From: Paracoccus stylophorae
GTDB taxonomy: Bacteria; Pseudomonadota; Alphaproteobacteria; Rhodobacterales; Rhodobacteraceae
Reading direction: 5' to 3'
Length of the DNA: 64,000 bases
Assembly (NCBI RefSeq): GCF_028553765.1
Contig: NZ_CP067134.1
Location: 219,501 to 283,500 of the forward strand
A program made the translations under genes and the position numbers. The notes beneath the pieces are model-generated. The model had not been told where the DNA came from. It worked only from the letters and a program-made list of their open reading frames with translations, and did not search any database. Of this stretch, positions 20,850 to 28,673 are shown in pieces (the stretch's first letter is position 1; every line of letters starts with the position of its first letter).

Positions 20850-21449
20850 TCAATGCCCTCCGTGGTGATGATGGCCGCCGCCGTCATCGGGCTTGCGCCC
20901 TGCCGGTTCGCCGCCCGGGGTCAGGCCGGGCGGCACCGATCCGGTATCGGATGCGCCATAGCGTCCCGAATGCGCCGACAGCACCACCGCACCGATCATG
21001 GTGGCCAGCAGCGTCACGCCCGCCGTCTCGAAGATCAGCATCGACGGGCCCAGCAATTCGTGGCCCAGATTGCGCACGACATCGACACCTTCGGGCACCC
21101 GGTGCGACGGCAGGTCCGACAGCAGCACCGCCGCCGACAGCCCGGCAAAGGCGACGATCCCGGCGGCGATGGAAAATCGGTGCTGATGCACCATCACCAT
21201 CGGGTTCAGCCCGGCGGGGTTCATCATGAACATGACCATGAACAGCGCCATGACCATCATCTCGACCGCCATCATGAAGATCGTGGCGATGCCGATATAA
21301 GGCGCGGCCAGCAGCACCGCGATCAGGCCGACGGCGATGAAGGATACCATCAGCTGGAACGAAGCGCGCACCATTGAATCGACGCGGAACACCCGCCAGC
21401 CCGACCAGATCGCCAGTGCCGACAGCGCGAGGAAGAGCGCGTCTGTCAT
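20850..21449 (-). CDS. nuoJ: Complex I-like membrane subunit J
   Basis: Five-helix subunit of 199 residues with the pi-bulge type segment (YIGIATIFMMAVEMMVMALFMVM). Its C-terminus is a soluble His-rich tail (HHHHGGH at the end), not usual for NuoJ and possibly metal-binding. The start at 21449 overlaps the nuoH stop (ATGA). Confidence 0.85.
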   Translation of the reverse strand: MTDALFLALSALAIWSGWRVFRVDSMVRASFQLMVSFIAVGLIAVLLAAPYIGIATIFMMAVEMMVMALFMVMFMMNPAGLNPMVMVHQHRFSIAAGIVAFAGLSAAVLLSDLPSHRVPEGVDVVRNLGHELLGPSMLIFETAGVTLLATMIGAVVLSAHSGRYGASDTGSVPPGLTPGGEPAGRKPDDGGGHHHHGGH

Positions 21450-22339
21450 GGCAGCACCTCCACCCCCACCAGCGCCAGATTGGCGAAGGACAGGGGCAGC
21501 AGCACGACCCAGAGGAAGGTCAGCATCCGCGCGGGGGGCATCCGCGCGAAGAAGCGGCCGGCGGCCACCGTTGCGGCCATCACCGCCAGCGTCTTCAGAA
21601 GCAACCAGAGCGGCCCCGGCAGCACCGGACCCAGATGGCCGCCGAGGAAGGCCGTGGCCGCCATGGCCGAGAACGCCACCAGCATCGCGGCGCGCGCGAA
21701 GTGCCACAGCGCCAGCGCCGGTCCGCTTTCCTCGGCCGAGGTGCCGCCGGCCAGTTCCGCGCCGTCCGCGTAATCGAACGGCCCGCGCAGGGTGATCGCC
21801 AGCCCCAGCGCCATGAACAGCGGCAGGCCCAGCGGCTGGCGGATGACGTTCCAGATCTCGCGCTGCGCCTCGACCACCTCGACCACCGACAGCGATCGTG
21901 CCGGCAGCGCCGCGCCGATCAGCACGAACATTGACAGCAGCATCGCCGGCAGGGCGATGGCGACATAGCGATAGGCGCCGATCAGCGGCAGCGGCGCGTT
22001 CGGCGACCAGCCGTGCAGGAAGACGACCACCACCGTCAGCGCCTCGCAGGCCCCCCACAGGACGAGGCCGGTCGACAGATTGCTGCCCACCACGCCCGGC
22101 GCCAGCGGCACCACCGACAGGCCAACCAGCGCCAGCGCCAGATACCAGCCCGGCGCCAGCAGACGGTTCAGCCGATCGGGTGCCTCGGTGGGCGTGTTCG
22201 GACGCAGCAGCAGCGCCGCGCCGTTTCGCAGCGGGCCGATCAGGATTGCGCCGCGACCGGTGCCGATCCGGTCGAACATCGCGGCCATCCAGACCAGCGG
22301 CGGCAGCGCCAGCAGCAAGGCAAGCGTGGCGACAATCAT
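21446..22339 (-). CDS. nuoH: Complex I-like membrane subunit H, divergent and short
   Basis: Equivalent of the NuoH heel subunit that forms the quinone channel. At 297 residues it is shorter than the usual 320-350. The GPNRxGPxGxLQ...AD...K loop that lines the quinone chamber is replaced by a reduced version (GPLRNGAALLLRPNTPTEAPDR). The EAQREIWNVIRQPLG segment corresponds to the E-rich loop but is also altered. This fits loss of a normal quinone site along with the Fe-S subunits. The start at 22339 overlaps the preceding gene. Confidence 0.75.
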   Translation of the reverse strand: MIVATLALLLALPPLVWMAAMFDRIGTGRGAILIGPLRNGAALLLRPNTPTEAPDRLNRLLAPGWYLALALVGLSVVPLAPGVVGSNLSTGLVLWGACEALTVVVVFLHGWSPNAPLPLIGAYRYVAIALPAMLLSMFVLIGAALPARSLSVVEVVEAQREIWNVIRQPLGLPLFMALGLAITLRGPFDYADGAELAGGTSAEESGPALALWHFARAAMLVAFSAMAATAFLGGHLGPVLPGPLWLLLKTLAVMAATVAAGRFFARMPPARMLTFLWVVLLPLSFANLALVGVEVLP

Positions 22340-23208
22340 GCGGCATGCCTTTCCACGCAGGCGGCGCGCAGGCGCGAAGGCGGGAAACTGGCCAGCCACA
22401 GCACGGCCTCGGCCCATTCCAGACCGGGCAGCGCCTCGGACAACGTCCCGGGCGTTTCGGCAACCGCCTCGCCGCGCAGCCATGCCGCAAGCCGCCGCCG
22501 CATCCCCGAACCCTTGGGCAGGGCCAGCAGCGCGCCGCGTGCCCGCGCCGCGCGCGGCCCGATCCCCAACAGCCGCAGCATCCGCGCGGCGCAAAGACCG
22601 GGCGCATCGCCCTGCACCCCCTGCTCGAAAGGCGGCGAGACCACAGAGGCCGAAACGATCACGTCGCCCTGCAAGGCAAGATCCAGCACAAGCCCGGGCG
22701 GCAGCATCGGCAGGAACGGGCCGAACCGCGCGGTATAGGCATCCAGCGCCAATCCGTCGCGGATGTCGTCGGCCGTCATCGCCATCGGGCGGCCATAGGG
22801 ATCGCCCCCCACCATGCCGCGCCCGCCTTGGCCGTGCGGCCCCAGCCCCTGCCACGGATGCGGCGGCACGTTGGGGCGCTGGTCGGGATCGCTTGCCTCT
22901 GCCGCAGCCCGGATTGCGGGCAGGGGATCGTCGCCCGCCACGGCCTCGCCGCGCGCAAACAGCGGCGCGGCCTGCCACCAGACGGTGCCGCGCGGGCGCG
23001 GAAGCTGCGCGTGCAACCGCTCCAGCGCCGTCTTGTGGGCCGCATCGACCGCGCCGGCGACCAGCAGGACGCGGGCGTGGCGGGGGCTGTCCACCAGCCG
23101 CAGGCCGGGCCGGCCCCGCAGCCCTTCCACTGGCGCCAGACCATGCGCGCCAACCGCAGCAAATACCGGTATCTCGGCGCCGCGGGCCAGGGCGGAAAGC
23201 CAGTTCAT
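22336..23208 (-). CDS. Putative fused, cluster-less NuoB/NuoD-like connector subunit
   Basis: A 290-residue protein at the place where nuoB, C and D normally lie. Residues about 36-80 resemble the NuoB core (LRLVDSPRHARVLLVAG), but none of the four Cys ligands of cluster N2 exist; only C205 and C284 are present in the whole protein. Residues about 126-150 contain GGDPYGRPMAMTADDIRDGL. Residues about 172-232 resemble the NuoD N-terminal sheet and first helices (LDLALQGDVIVSASVV, then AARMLRLLGIGPRAARARG). It overlaps both nuoA and nuoH by ATGA, so it is translated with them. The identification is my reading by eye; no catalytic role is implied. Confidence 0.5.
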   Translation of the reverse strand: MNWLSALARGAEIPVFAAVGAHGLAPVEGLRGRPGLRLVDSPRHARVLLVAGAVDAAHKTALERLHAQLPRPRGTVWWQAAPLFARGEAVAGDDPLPAIRAAAEASDPDQRPNVPPHPWQGLGPHGQGGRGMVGGDPYGRPMAMTADDIRDGLALDAYTARFGPFLPMLPPGLVLDLALQGDVIVSASVVSPPFEQGVQGDAPGLCAARMLRLLGIGPRAARARGALLALPKGSGMRRRLAAWLRGEAVAETPGTLSEALPGLEWAEAVLWLASFPPSRLRAACVERHAA

Positions 23209-23549
23209 TGCCACCTGAACACCCCCTCGCGCCAACCATAGAGGATGCCCACGGACAGAATCCCCAGAAACATGACCATCTCGACCAATGCCGTCAGCCC
23301 GGTCTCGACGTAGACCACCGCCCACGGATACATGAACATCATCTCCATCTCGAACGCGATGAAGAGCAGCGTCATGGGGTAATAGCGGACATGAAACCGC
23401 TGCCAGGCATGGGTCTCGGGCAGACCGCCCCCAAGGAAGGGCGCACGCTGTGGCCAGGACGCTTCGCTCTGCACGCCGATACGCTGCATCGCGACTGCAA
23501 AAGAGACGGCAAGCAGGACAAGGATCAGCGGCACCGCGATGGCGATCAT
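23205..23549 (-). CDS. nuoA: Complex I-like membrane subunit A
   Basis: Three-helix subunit (114 residues) with the conserved acidic segment in helix 2 (RYYPMTLLFIAFEMEMMFMYPW). It is the first gene of the operon. A strong Shine-Dalgarno (GGAGGCGGG) lies just before the ATG at 23549. Confidence 0.9.
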   Translation of the reverse strand: MIAIAVPLILVLLAVSFAVAMQRIGVQSEASWPQRAPFLGGGLPETHAWQRFHVRYYPMTLLFIAFEMEMMFMYPWAVVYVETGLTALVEMVMFLGILSVGILYGWREGVFRWQ

Positions 23550-23671
23550 TGCCCGCCTCCGTTCACGTTACGCCTGCGGCGTTCCGGGTGCTTCACCACG
23601 CTCCAAATGACGCCGCGCACAAAAGGGTATCACACTCGACTGCATTCTTGTCAAACCCGCCCGCGGCACCG

Positions 23672-23757
23672 TGGTCCGACTCCACGAAGGCATTGTCGGT
23701 CGGGTTGCCCGGCCATGAGAAGCCGAGCGTGACGATGCCTTGCGAACGGAGGCGATG
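23672..23757 (-). pseudogene. Transposase relic (IS3-type orfB end)
   Basis: The reverse strand encodes GIVTLGFSWPGNPTDNAFVES, the region around the catalytic Glu of an IS3-family DDE transposase. Beyond this the frame decays (QGGFDKNAVECDTLL is only loosely readable). It is a relic, about 120 bases upstream of nuoA. Confidence 0.5.
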
Positions 23758-23777
23758 GATGCCCTACCGCTACGACC

Positions 23778-23960
23778 AGCATGTTGGCGATCGACTTGGC
23801 AAAAAAGGCAGACTTAAAGTCTGCGCGATCGCTGCGGATGGGACGGTCCTATACAGATGGGTGATGTCCCGAATCCGTCTTGCGGCGCTCCTGGCGGAGC
23901 AACCCGCTTGCGTGGTGGCGACGGAAGCCGGAAAGGCCAAGTTTTCTGGAATGGCGGTGT
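23778..23960 (+). pseudogene. Transposase relic (IS110 N-terminus)
   Basis: Broken frames encode the IS110 RuvC-like start (IDLAKK, then CAIAADGTVLYR, then AEQPACVVATEAG), matching the better copy on the other strand at 28059-28400. At least one frameshift lies at about 23787-23815. Confidence 0.5.
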
Positions 23961-23995
23961 CGGAGGCCAAACGGCTGAAGGCCCTTTCCGGGCCG

Positions 23996-24253
23996 TCAGA
24001 GCGGCGCGCGTGCCAGATAGCCGGAACTGACCGGAAGACGGTCCTGCTCAATTGCAGCGTGCACCGGATACAGTCCCCGGTTCAGGCCGGCGCTGGCGTC
24101 CATCTGGAAGGCCGCATCGCGCCAGTCGCCGGCCAGATTGCGCAGAGCGATCGCGGATGCCTTGCGACAGCAGTAATCGATCCTCGTCCTGAACATCGCC
24201 GCGCCGGTCAGCCCGTCACGACGCGTGCGGATCACCTTCGCCAGCATCGGCAT
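23996..24253 (-). pseudogene. Relaxase N-terminal fragment
   Basis: An 85-residue frame beginning MPMLAKVIRTRRDGLTGAAMF and containing IALRNLAGDWRDAAFQMDA resembles the first part of VirD2/MobA-type relaxases of the LAKV...RRDG..SF class. The rest of the protein, including the histidine motif, is missing; the frame runs out at the IS110 relic. It overlaps the MobC-like gene, the usual arrangement of a mobilisation module. The assignment is by eye only. Confidence 0.35.
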
Positions 24254-24512
24254 CCTCCATCATCTGGCGCAGGAACGCCGCGACCGCGCGCGCCCGATCC
24301 CGCGCCCGCGCGGCATCCGCGCCGCGACCTGCCGCCGAAAGCGCCTGTTCCGCCTCGGCGAGCCAGCCGCCCACCATCCCCAGAAACCCCACCGACCGCG
24401 CCCGGTTGGGCGGGATCGTATCCTCATCCATCCCCGTCTGGCGCAGGAACGCCGCGGCCGATCCATGGCCCAGCCGCCGTGCAGTTCTCTCGATCCGTGC
24501 ATGCTCGGCCAA
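24216..24512 (-). CDS. MobC-like mobilisation accessory protein
   Basis: A 98-residue protein with a ribbon-helix-helix-like start (RTARRLGHGSAAAFLRQTGMDED) and a helical C-terminus rich in Ala/Arg. Together with the relaxase fragment it overlaps, it looks like a MobC relaxosome component left by a mobilisable element. A chance frame in GC-rich DNA is the main alternative. Confidence 0.35.
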   Translation of the reverse strand: MAEHARIERTARRLGHGSAAAFLRQTGMDEDTIPPNRARSVGFLGMVGGWLAEAEQALSAAGRGADAARARDRARAVAAFLRQMMEDADAGEGDPHAS

Positions 24513-24517
24513 GCAAG

Positions 24518-24658
24518 ACTGAACTGGCCAAGCCCTCTACGCTGATGATGGCGGCGCAGACGAAATGGCGCAACCTCGACGGCCAGATCCGCGTTCTCGA
24601 CGTCATCGCAGGTGTTGAGTTCCGCGATGGCCTCCGCCAGCTTCGAACCACCGCCTGA
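24518..24658 (+). pseudogene. Transposase relic (IS256 C-terminus)
   Basis: The last 46 codons read AAQTKWRNLDGQIRVLDVIAG followed by VEFRDG, the conserved end of alphaproteobacterial IS256-family transposases (W..L.G...L..VI.GV.F.DG). Nothing of the catalytic core is present. Confidence 0.45.
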
Positions 24659-24765
24659 TCGGGCGTCACCAACGTCCCCGCGCTTATCTCGCCGTCCTGC
24701 CGATCGTATCAACAACATGGTTCACCCAGGGCTAAGATCGTCTTTGATTCGATCAGGAGAAGCGC

Positions 24766-25926
24766 ATGACCGGAATTCCCGAACGGATGGCGGGCGTCCT
24801 GTTGAAGGGCCATGGCGGCCTCGATCGGCTGGAATACAGGACCGATATTCCCGTGCCGATGCCCGGAGAGGGCGAGGTTCTGGTGCGTGTGACGGCCACC
24901 GCCAAGAACAACACCGACCGCAAGGTGCGCGAGGGGCTCTATTCGACCGAACGCGACGACCATGTCACCTCCTTTCAGTTGGGCGAAGAGCCGACACTGC
25001 GTTTCCCCCGCATTCAGGGAGCCGACGTGGTGGGCCGCGTTGCGGCGACGGGCGCCGGCGTCGATTCCGCGCGCATGGGTGATCGTGGGCTTCTGGACTT
25101 CAACATCTACGCCGATGCGCGCGAGCATCTGAACCTCGTGCCCGATTATGTCGGACACGGGCGGGATGGCGGCTTCGCCGACTATGTCGTCGTGCCATCG
25201 GCGCAGTTCCACACCATCGCGCGCCCCGACCTGGCCGATGCGGAGCTGGCGACCCTCGGCATGTGCTCTTACCAGACGGCGTTCCGGATGCTGAACGCGG
25301 CCCGTATTGCGGCGGGAGAGCATGTCTTGGTGACCGGCGCAAGCGGCGGTGTCGGAACGGCGCTGATCCAGCTGTGCCGCCTGCTTGGCGCCGTGCCGCA
25401 TGCGGTGTCGAGTCCGGGCAAGGATGAGGCGCTCGTCGCGCTCGGCGCCGAGACCGTGATCGACAGAAGTCGCGTCACCGACTGGCCGAAAGCTGTCGAC
25501 AAGGCCACCGGAGGGGTCGTGATCGACGCGGTGATGGACCTGGTGGGCGGAGCGTTGACCAACCCGCTTGTCGACGTGATGACCCGGCGCATGAGTGCAA
25601 GGACCAGCTATCCACGGCTGTCGATCGCCGGCGCAAGCGCGGGCAATGTGACCGAGATCCTGTGGACGAAGATCTACCTGAACCAGGTGCAGATCTTCGG
25701 CGTCTCGCATGGCACACGCGCCGAGGCCGACCGGCTTGTCGGCTGGATCCGCGCGGGGGCTTTGCAGCCGGTCCTGCACCGGACATTCAGACTGTCCGAC
25801 ATCCACGCGGCCGAGCGCTGTTTCATGGATCGCGACAGCGATTTCATCGGCAAGATCGTCCTCGTGCCCGACGGAGAATGGCAGCAGCATGGCGCGCCGT
25901 TCGCGGATACGGGGGGTGGGCGATGA
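24766..25926 (+). CDS. MDR-family (zinc-type alcohol dehydrogenase-like) NAD(P)H oxidoreductase
   Basis: Medium-chain dehydrogenase/reductase of 386 residues. It has an N-terminal GroES-like domain (EGEVLVRVTATAKNNTDRKV) and a Rossmann domain with the nucleotide motif GASGGVGTALIQL at about residues 190-202. The Cys that binds catalytic zinc in true alcohol dehydrogenases is Asn here (KNNTD), and no four-Cys structural zinc loop is seen. It is therefore more likely a quinone oxidoreductase or enoyl reductase than an alcohol dehydrogenase. It starts 13 bases after an AGGAG-like site (CAGGAGAAGCGC). It is the only intact metabolic gene between the mobile relics. Confidence 0.8.
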   Translation: MTGIPERMAGVLLKGHGGLDRLEYRTDIPVPMPGEGEVLVRVTATAKNNTDRKVREGLYSTERDDHVTSFQLGEEPTLRFPRIQGADVVGRVAATGAGVDSARMGDRGLLDFNIYADAREHLNLVPDYVGHGRDGGFADYVVVPSAQFHTIARPDLADAELATLGMCSYQTAFRMLNAARIAAGEHVLVTGASGGVGTALIQLCRLLGAVPHAVSSPGKDEALVALGAETVIDRSRVTDWPKAVDKATGGVVIDAVMDLVGGALTNPLVDVMTRRMSARTSYPRLSIAGASAGNVTEILWTKIYLNQVQIFGVSHGTRAEADRLVGWIRAGALQPVLHRTFRLSDIHAAERCFMDRDSDFIGKIVLVPDGEWQQHGAPFADTGGGR

Positions 25927-26368
25927 AGGTCAGGCAGCGCGGGGAAGAGCGGCATTCGGCTTCGGAACGGGCCGCGCCGCGGCTGGCGGGGCTGCGGGCG
26001 GTCGCCCCCGGCGCCCCTTGTCGATGAATGCGCGGCATTCACGATCTGATGACCGGCCGCGGCCGCAAGGGCCGGATCATGAACCGCGCAAAGCGTCACG
26101 TCCTGCGCCGCCGCGCTGCCGCCAACCCGCATCCATCAGGCCAGCTGGTGCGGCTGCGCCTCGGTCGGGCTGGCCGATACTCAGCCAGAGCACAAGATCG
26201 CGGCCGACGGGATGAGCCGGTCGTTCCCGTCGCCACGCGCGAGGCGCTGGCTGGGTAGCTCTCCGGTCTGACGCGCAAGGACTGGACGCGCCGCCGAGCC
26301 AGCGTAGAGCAATTAATTGATAAGACGCATGGGACATAGTTGCTTGCACCCCGCGAATGGGGATGAAC
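25927..26368. other. Stretch without a supported gene
   Basis: Only short frames occur. A 34-codon frame begins at 25923, overlapping the end of the previous gene, and ends at 26027; it matches nothing I recognise. This is probably decayed sequence between the MDR gene and the IS3 element. Confidence 0.4.
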
Positions 26369-26409
26369 TGGCCCCCCTTTCGACCGGACACTCGGGCATA
26401 ACCATCGAG

Positions 26410-26430
26410 GCTTAGGGAATATCCCTAAGC
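26410..26430. promoter_or_regulatory. Perfect 9-bp palindrome before IS3 orfA
   Basis: GCTTAGGGA (26410-26418) and TCCCTAAGC (26422-26430) form a perfect inverted repeat with a three-base loop, ending two bases before the GTG start of orfA. It could be an operator or a hairpin hiding the start site, a known way for IS elements to limit read-through expression. Confidence 0.45.
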
Positions 26431-26432
26431 AC

Positions 26433-26816
26433 GTGCTTGTGTCTGACTATGAGATCATCACCGATGGGGGCCGCAGGCGCCGCTGGTCGTCATCCGATAA
26501 GCTACGGATTGTCGAGGAGACGCTGGACGAGACCGCCAGCATCTCGGTCGTTGCGCGCCGCAATGGCGTAGCACCAAACCTGCTGTATCGTTGGCGTCGT
26601 CTGATGCTGGAGGGAGGGGCCGTGGCCGTATCTGGGGACGATGACGTCACAAGCAATCGGGCCGTGCGACAGATGGAGGACCGCATCCGCGAGCTGGAGC
26701 GCCAGCTTGGGCGCAAGACGCTGGAAGTCGAGATCCTGAAGGAAGCCCTCGACAAGTCACGCTCAAAAAAACTGACGTGGCATGTGCAGTCGCAGCCGAA
26801 GGACGGTTCCCAATGA
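26433..26816 (+). CDS. IS3-family transposase OrfA
   Basis: A 127-residue helix-turn-helix protein (RRRRWSSSDKLRIVEETLD, then VARRNGVAPNLLYRWRR) with a leucine-zipper region (DRIRELERQLGRKTLEVEILKE). A run of seven A (26765-26771) near its end lies exactly where the -1 frame leads into orfB, so it is a likely programmed frameshift site. It begins with GTG at 26433. Confidence 0.85.
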   Translation: MLVSDYEIITDGGRRRRWSSSDKLRIVEETLDETASISVVARRNGVAPNLLYRWRRLMLEGGAVAVSGDDDVTSNRAVRQMEDRIRELERQLGRKTLEVEILKEALDKSRSKKLTWHVQSQPKDGSQ

Positions 26817-27555
26817 GCGTCGTGGCCGAGACCCTGGGCGTCTCCAGATTGAACCTGCACGCCCGAGTGACGGGAAGCGCGAAGCCGCGTCGGCGCTACT
26901 ATAAAGCGCAAGATGCGGCGGTGGTGCCGCTGATCACCAAGCTCGTGGCAGCGCGACCGACCTATGGCTATCGCCGCATAACGGCCATCCTGAACCGGCA
27001 ATTACGGGCGTAAGACGCAGCGCCTGTTAACCACAAACGCGTCTACCGGATCATGCAGGCCCAGAATTTGCTCTTGGCGCGGCCATACACCGAGCGAACC
27101 GACCGCGCCCACAACGGCAAGGTCGTGACGCTACGCTCGAACCAGCGCTGGTGCAGTGATGGCTTCGAGGTCACTTGCTGGACTCGGACGTGCGCGACAT
27201 GACGCTGGCGGCGGTCGAGGCGCGGTTCGGCGGCTATCGCGCGCCGCACCAGGTCGAGATGCTCACCGACGACGGCTCGCCCTACATCGCCAAGGGCACC
27301 CGCATCTTCGCCCGGCAGCTCGGCTTGAAGCCCTGCTACACGCCGGTAAAGAGCCCGCAGAGCAATGGTCTCTCAAAGGCTTTCGTCAACACGTTGAAGC
27401 GGGATTACGTGAACGTCACGCCGCTGCCAGACGCCGCCACCGTCCTTGAATTGATCGCCGGTTGGCTCGAGGACTATAACGACAATCACCCGCACTCAGG
27501 GCCGAAGATGCGCTCACCACGCGAGTTCATCGCAGCTCAAACCGCAACCGCCTGA
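26813..27555 (+). pseudogene. IS3-family transposase OrfB, inactivated
   Basis: The start reads MSVVAETLGVSRLNLHARV and continues through PTYGYRRITAILNRQLRA to a stop at 27011-27013. The frame resumes after it (NHKRVYRIMQAQNLLLARPY), reaches WCSDGFEVTCW with the first catalytic Asp, then loses about 30 residues and shifts frame at about 27177. It continues as DDGSPY and SPQSNGLSKAFVNTLKRDYV to 27555. The missing stretch lies between the first and second DDE acids, so the enzyme cannot work. Confidence 0.85.
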
Positions 27556-27576
27556 GTGTCCGGTGAAACGGGGGCA

Positions 27577-28400
27577 AGATCATATCGCGCTGGCCCATCT
27601 TCGACGTCCGCCCGAGCCGCTCCTTGCCGCCGCTCGAATATTGTCTCGGCGTGAGGCCGACCCAGGCCGCGAAGTCGCGCCCTTTCGAAAAGGTCTCCAT
27701 GGGTAGCGCGAAGGTGGTGATTGCCGCGGCGGTGATCGGCCCCACGCCGGGAATCGTCGTAAGCCGGCGCGCGGTTTCGTTGGTGCCTGCGCATCGGCGC
27801 AGCTCGATATCCAGGCTCGCAATCTTCCCGCTCAAATCCGCGATCTGGCCGAGCAGTAACCGCGACAGGTCTCGGACCCCCACAGGCAAAGCGCCTACGT
27901 CGCCGTCAACGACCGCGGCGAGGCGGCCGACATGGGCAGGACCAACGGGGGCGAGGATGCCTTTCGGCCAAATGGGCCCGAAGGGCGTTGATCTTCTGCG
28001 TGCGCTGCCGGACCAGGAGATCGCGGGTGCGGTAGACCATCGCCGCCGATTGCTGCTCTTAGCTCTTCACGGCCATGAACCGCATTGTCGGGCGGGACGC
28101 GGCCTCAGCGATCGCCTCCGCATCGGCCATGTCGTTCTTCTGGCGTTTCACGAACGGCTTCACGTAGGCCGGCGGGATCAGCCGGACATCATGACCGAGT
28201 TCACCAATCGCCCGACCCCAGTGGTGGGCGCTCGCGCAGGCTTCCGTTGCCACCACGCAAGGCGGGTGCTCACCGAGAAACTTCAGCAACTGCGCTCGTG
28301 ATAACTTGCGCCGGAACAAGACCGCCCCGTCGGCTGCGGCAGCATGTGCCTGGAACACGTTCTTGGCCAGATCCAGGCCAATGATGCTAACCTCGTTCAT
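27577..28400 (-). pseudogene. IS110-family transposase, decayed and truncated
   Basis: It starts at 28400 with EVSIIGLDLAKNVFQAHAAA (the RuvC-like DEDD N-terminus) and is readable to a stop at 28059-28061. There KSEEQQ has become KS-stop-EQQ, which a single base change explains. After the stop the frame continues (MVYRTRDLLVRQRTQKINALRAHLAE), then shifts. The conserved C-terminal part (TTIPGVGPITAAAITTFA, then FAAWVGLTPRQYSSGGKERLG) is in another frame and ends abruptly at the IS3 right end. Three separate lesions show an old, inactive copy. Confidence 0.8.
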
Positions 28401-28557
28401 GGACGCTCCTCGTAGCGGTGCTTCAACACCCGCTACCTTGGCACATTCGATGCCGCCGGGGCGTCCACCCCATCGCTTACGAGCCAACCGCCAATTCAGC
28501 CAAAGCCACCGCGCGCCTGCTAATAAGTGCCGCGTGACACCAAGCTCGCAAAGCGAA

Positions 28558-28595
28558 GGGGCGGGAGCGGTTCACCAGAACCCCGCTCCCGCCCC
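28558..28595 (-). terminator. Strong hairpin downstream of the ThDP enzyme gene
   Basis: A perfect 13-bp GC-rich stem (28558-28570 with 28583-28595) and a 12-base loop lie 79 bases past the stop of the ThDP-enzyme gene, which is read leftwards. There is no long T run after it, so it may work with Rho or as an RNA-stabilising end. Confidence 0.55.
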
Positions 28596-28673
28596 ACCGT
28601 TGTACGCCGGAGCCGCCATGCCGCTTTCGGGCGACACGGCCAGCATGCCATTGCGGATCGCCGGACGCAGCCC

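Larger units (their letters stand above)
26369..27576 (+). mobile_element. IS3-family insertion sequence, orfB broken
   Basis: Imperfect terminal inverted repeats of 26-28 bases bound the element: the left end runs 26369-26396 and the right end 27551-27576. Both share the ACCGGACACTC core and begin TG / end CA, as in IS3. Inside are orfA and a damaged orfB. No clear short target duplication was seen. The right end lies directly against the truncated C-terminus of an IS110 transposase, so this element probably inserted into, or deleted part of, that IS110 copy. Confidence 0.75.
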
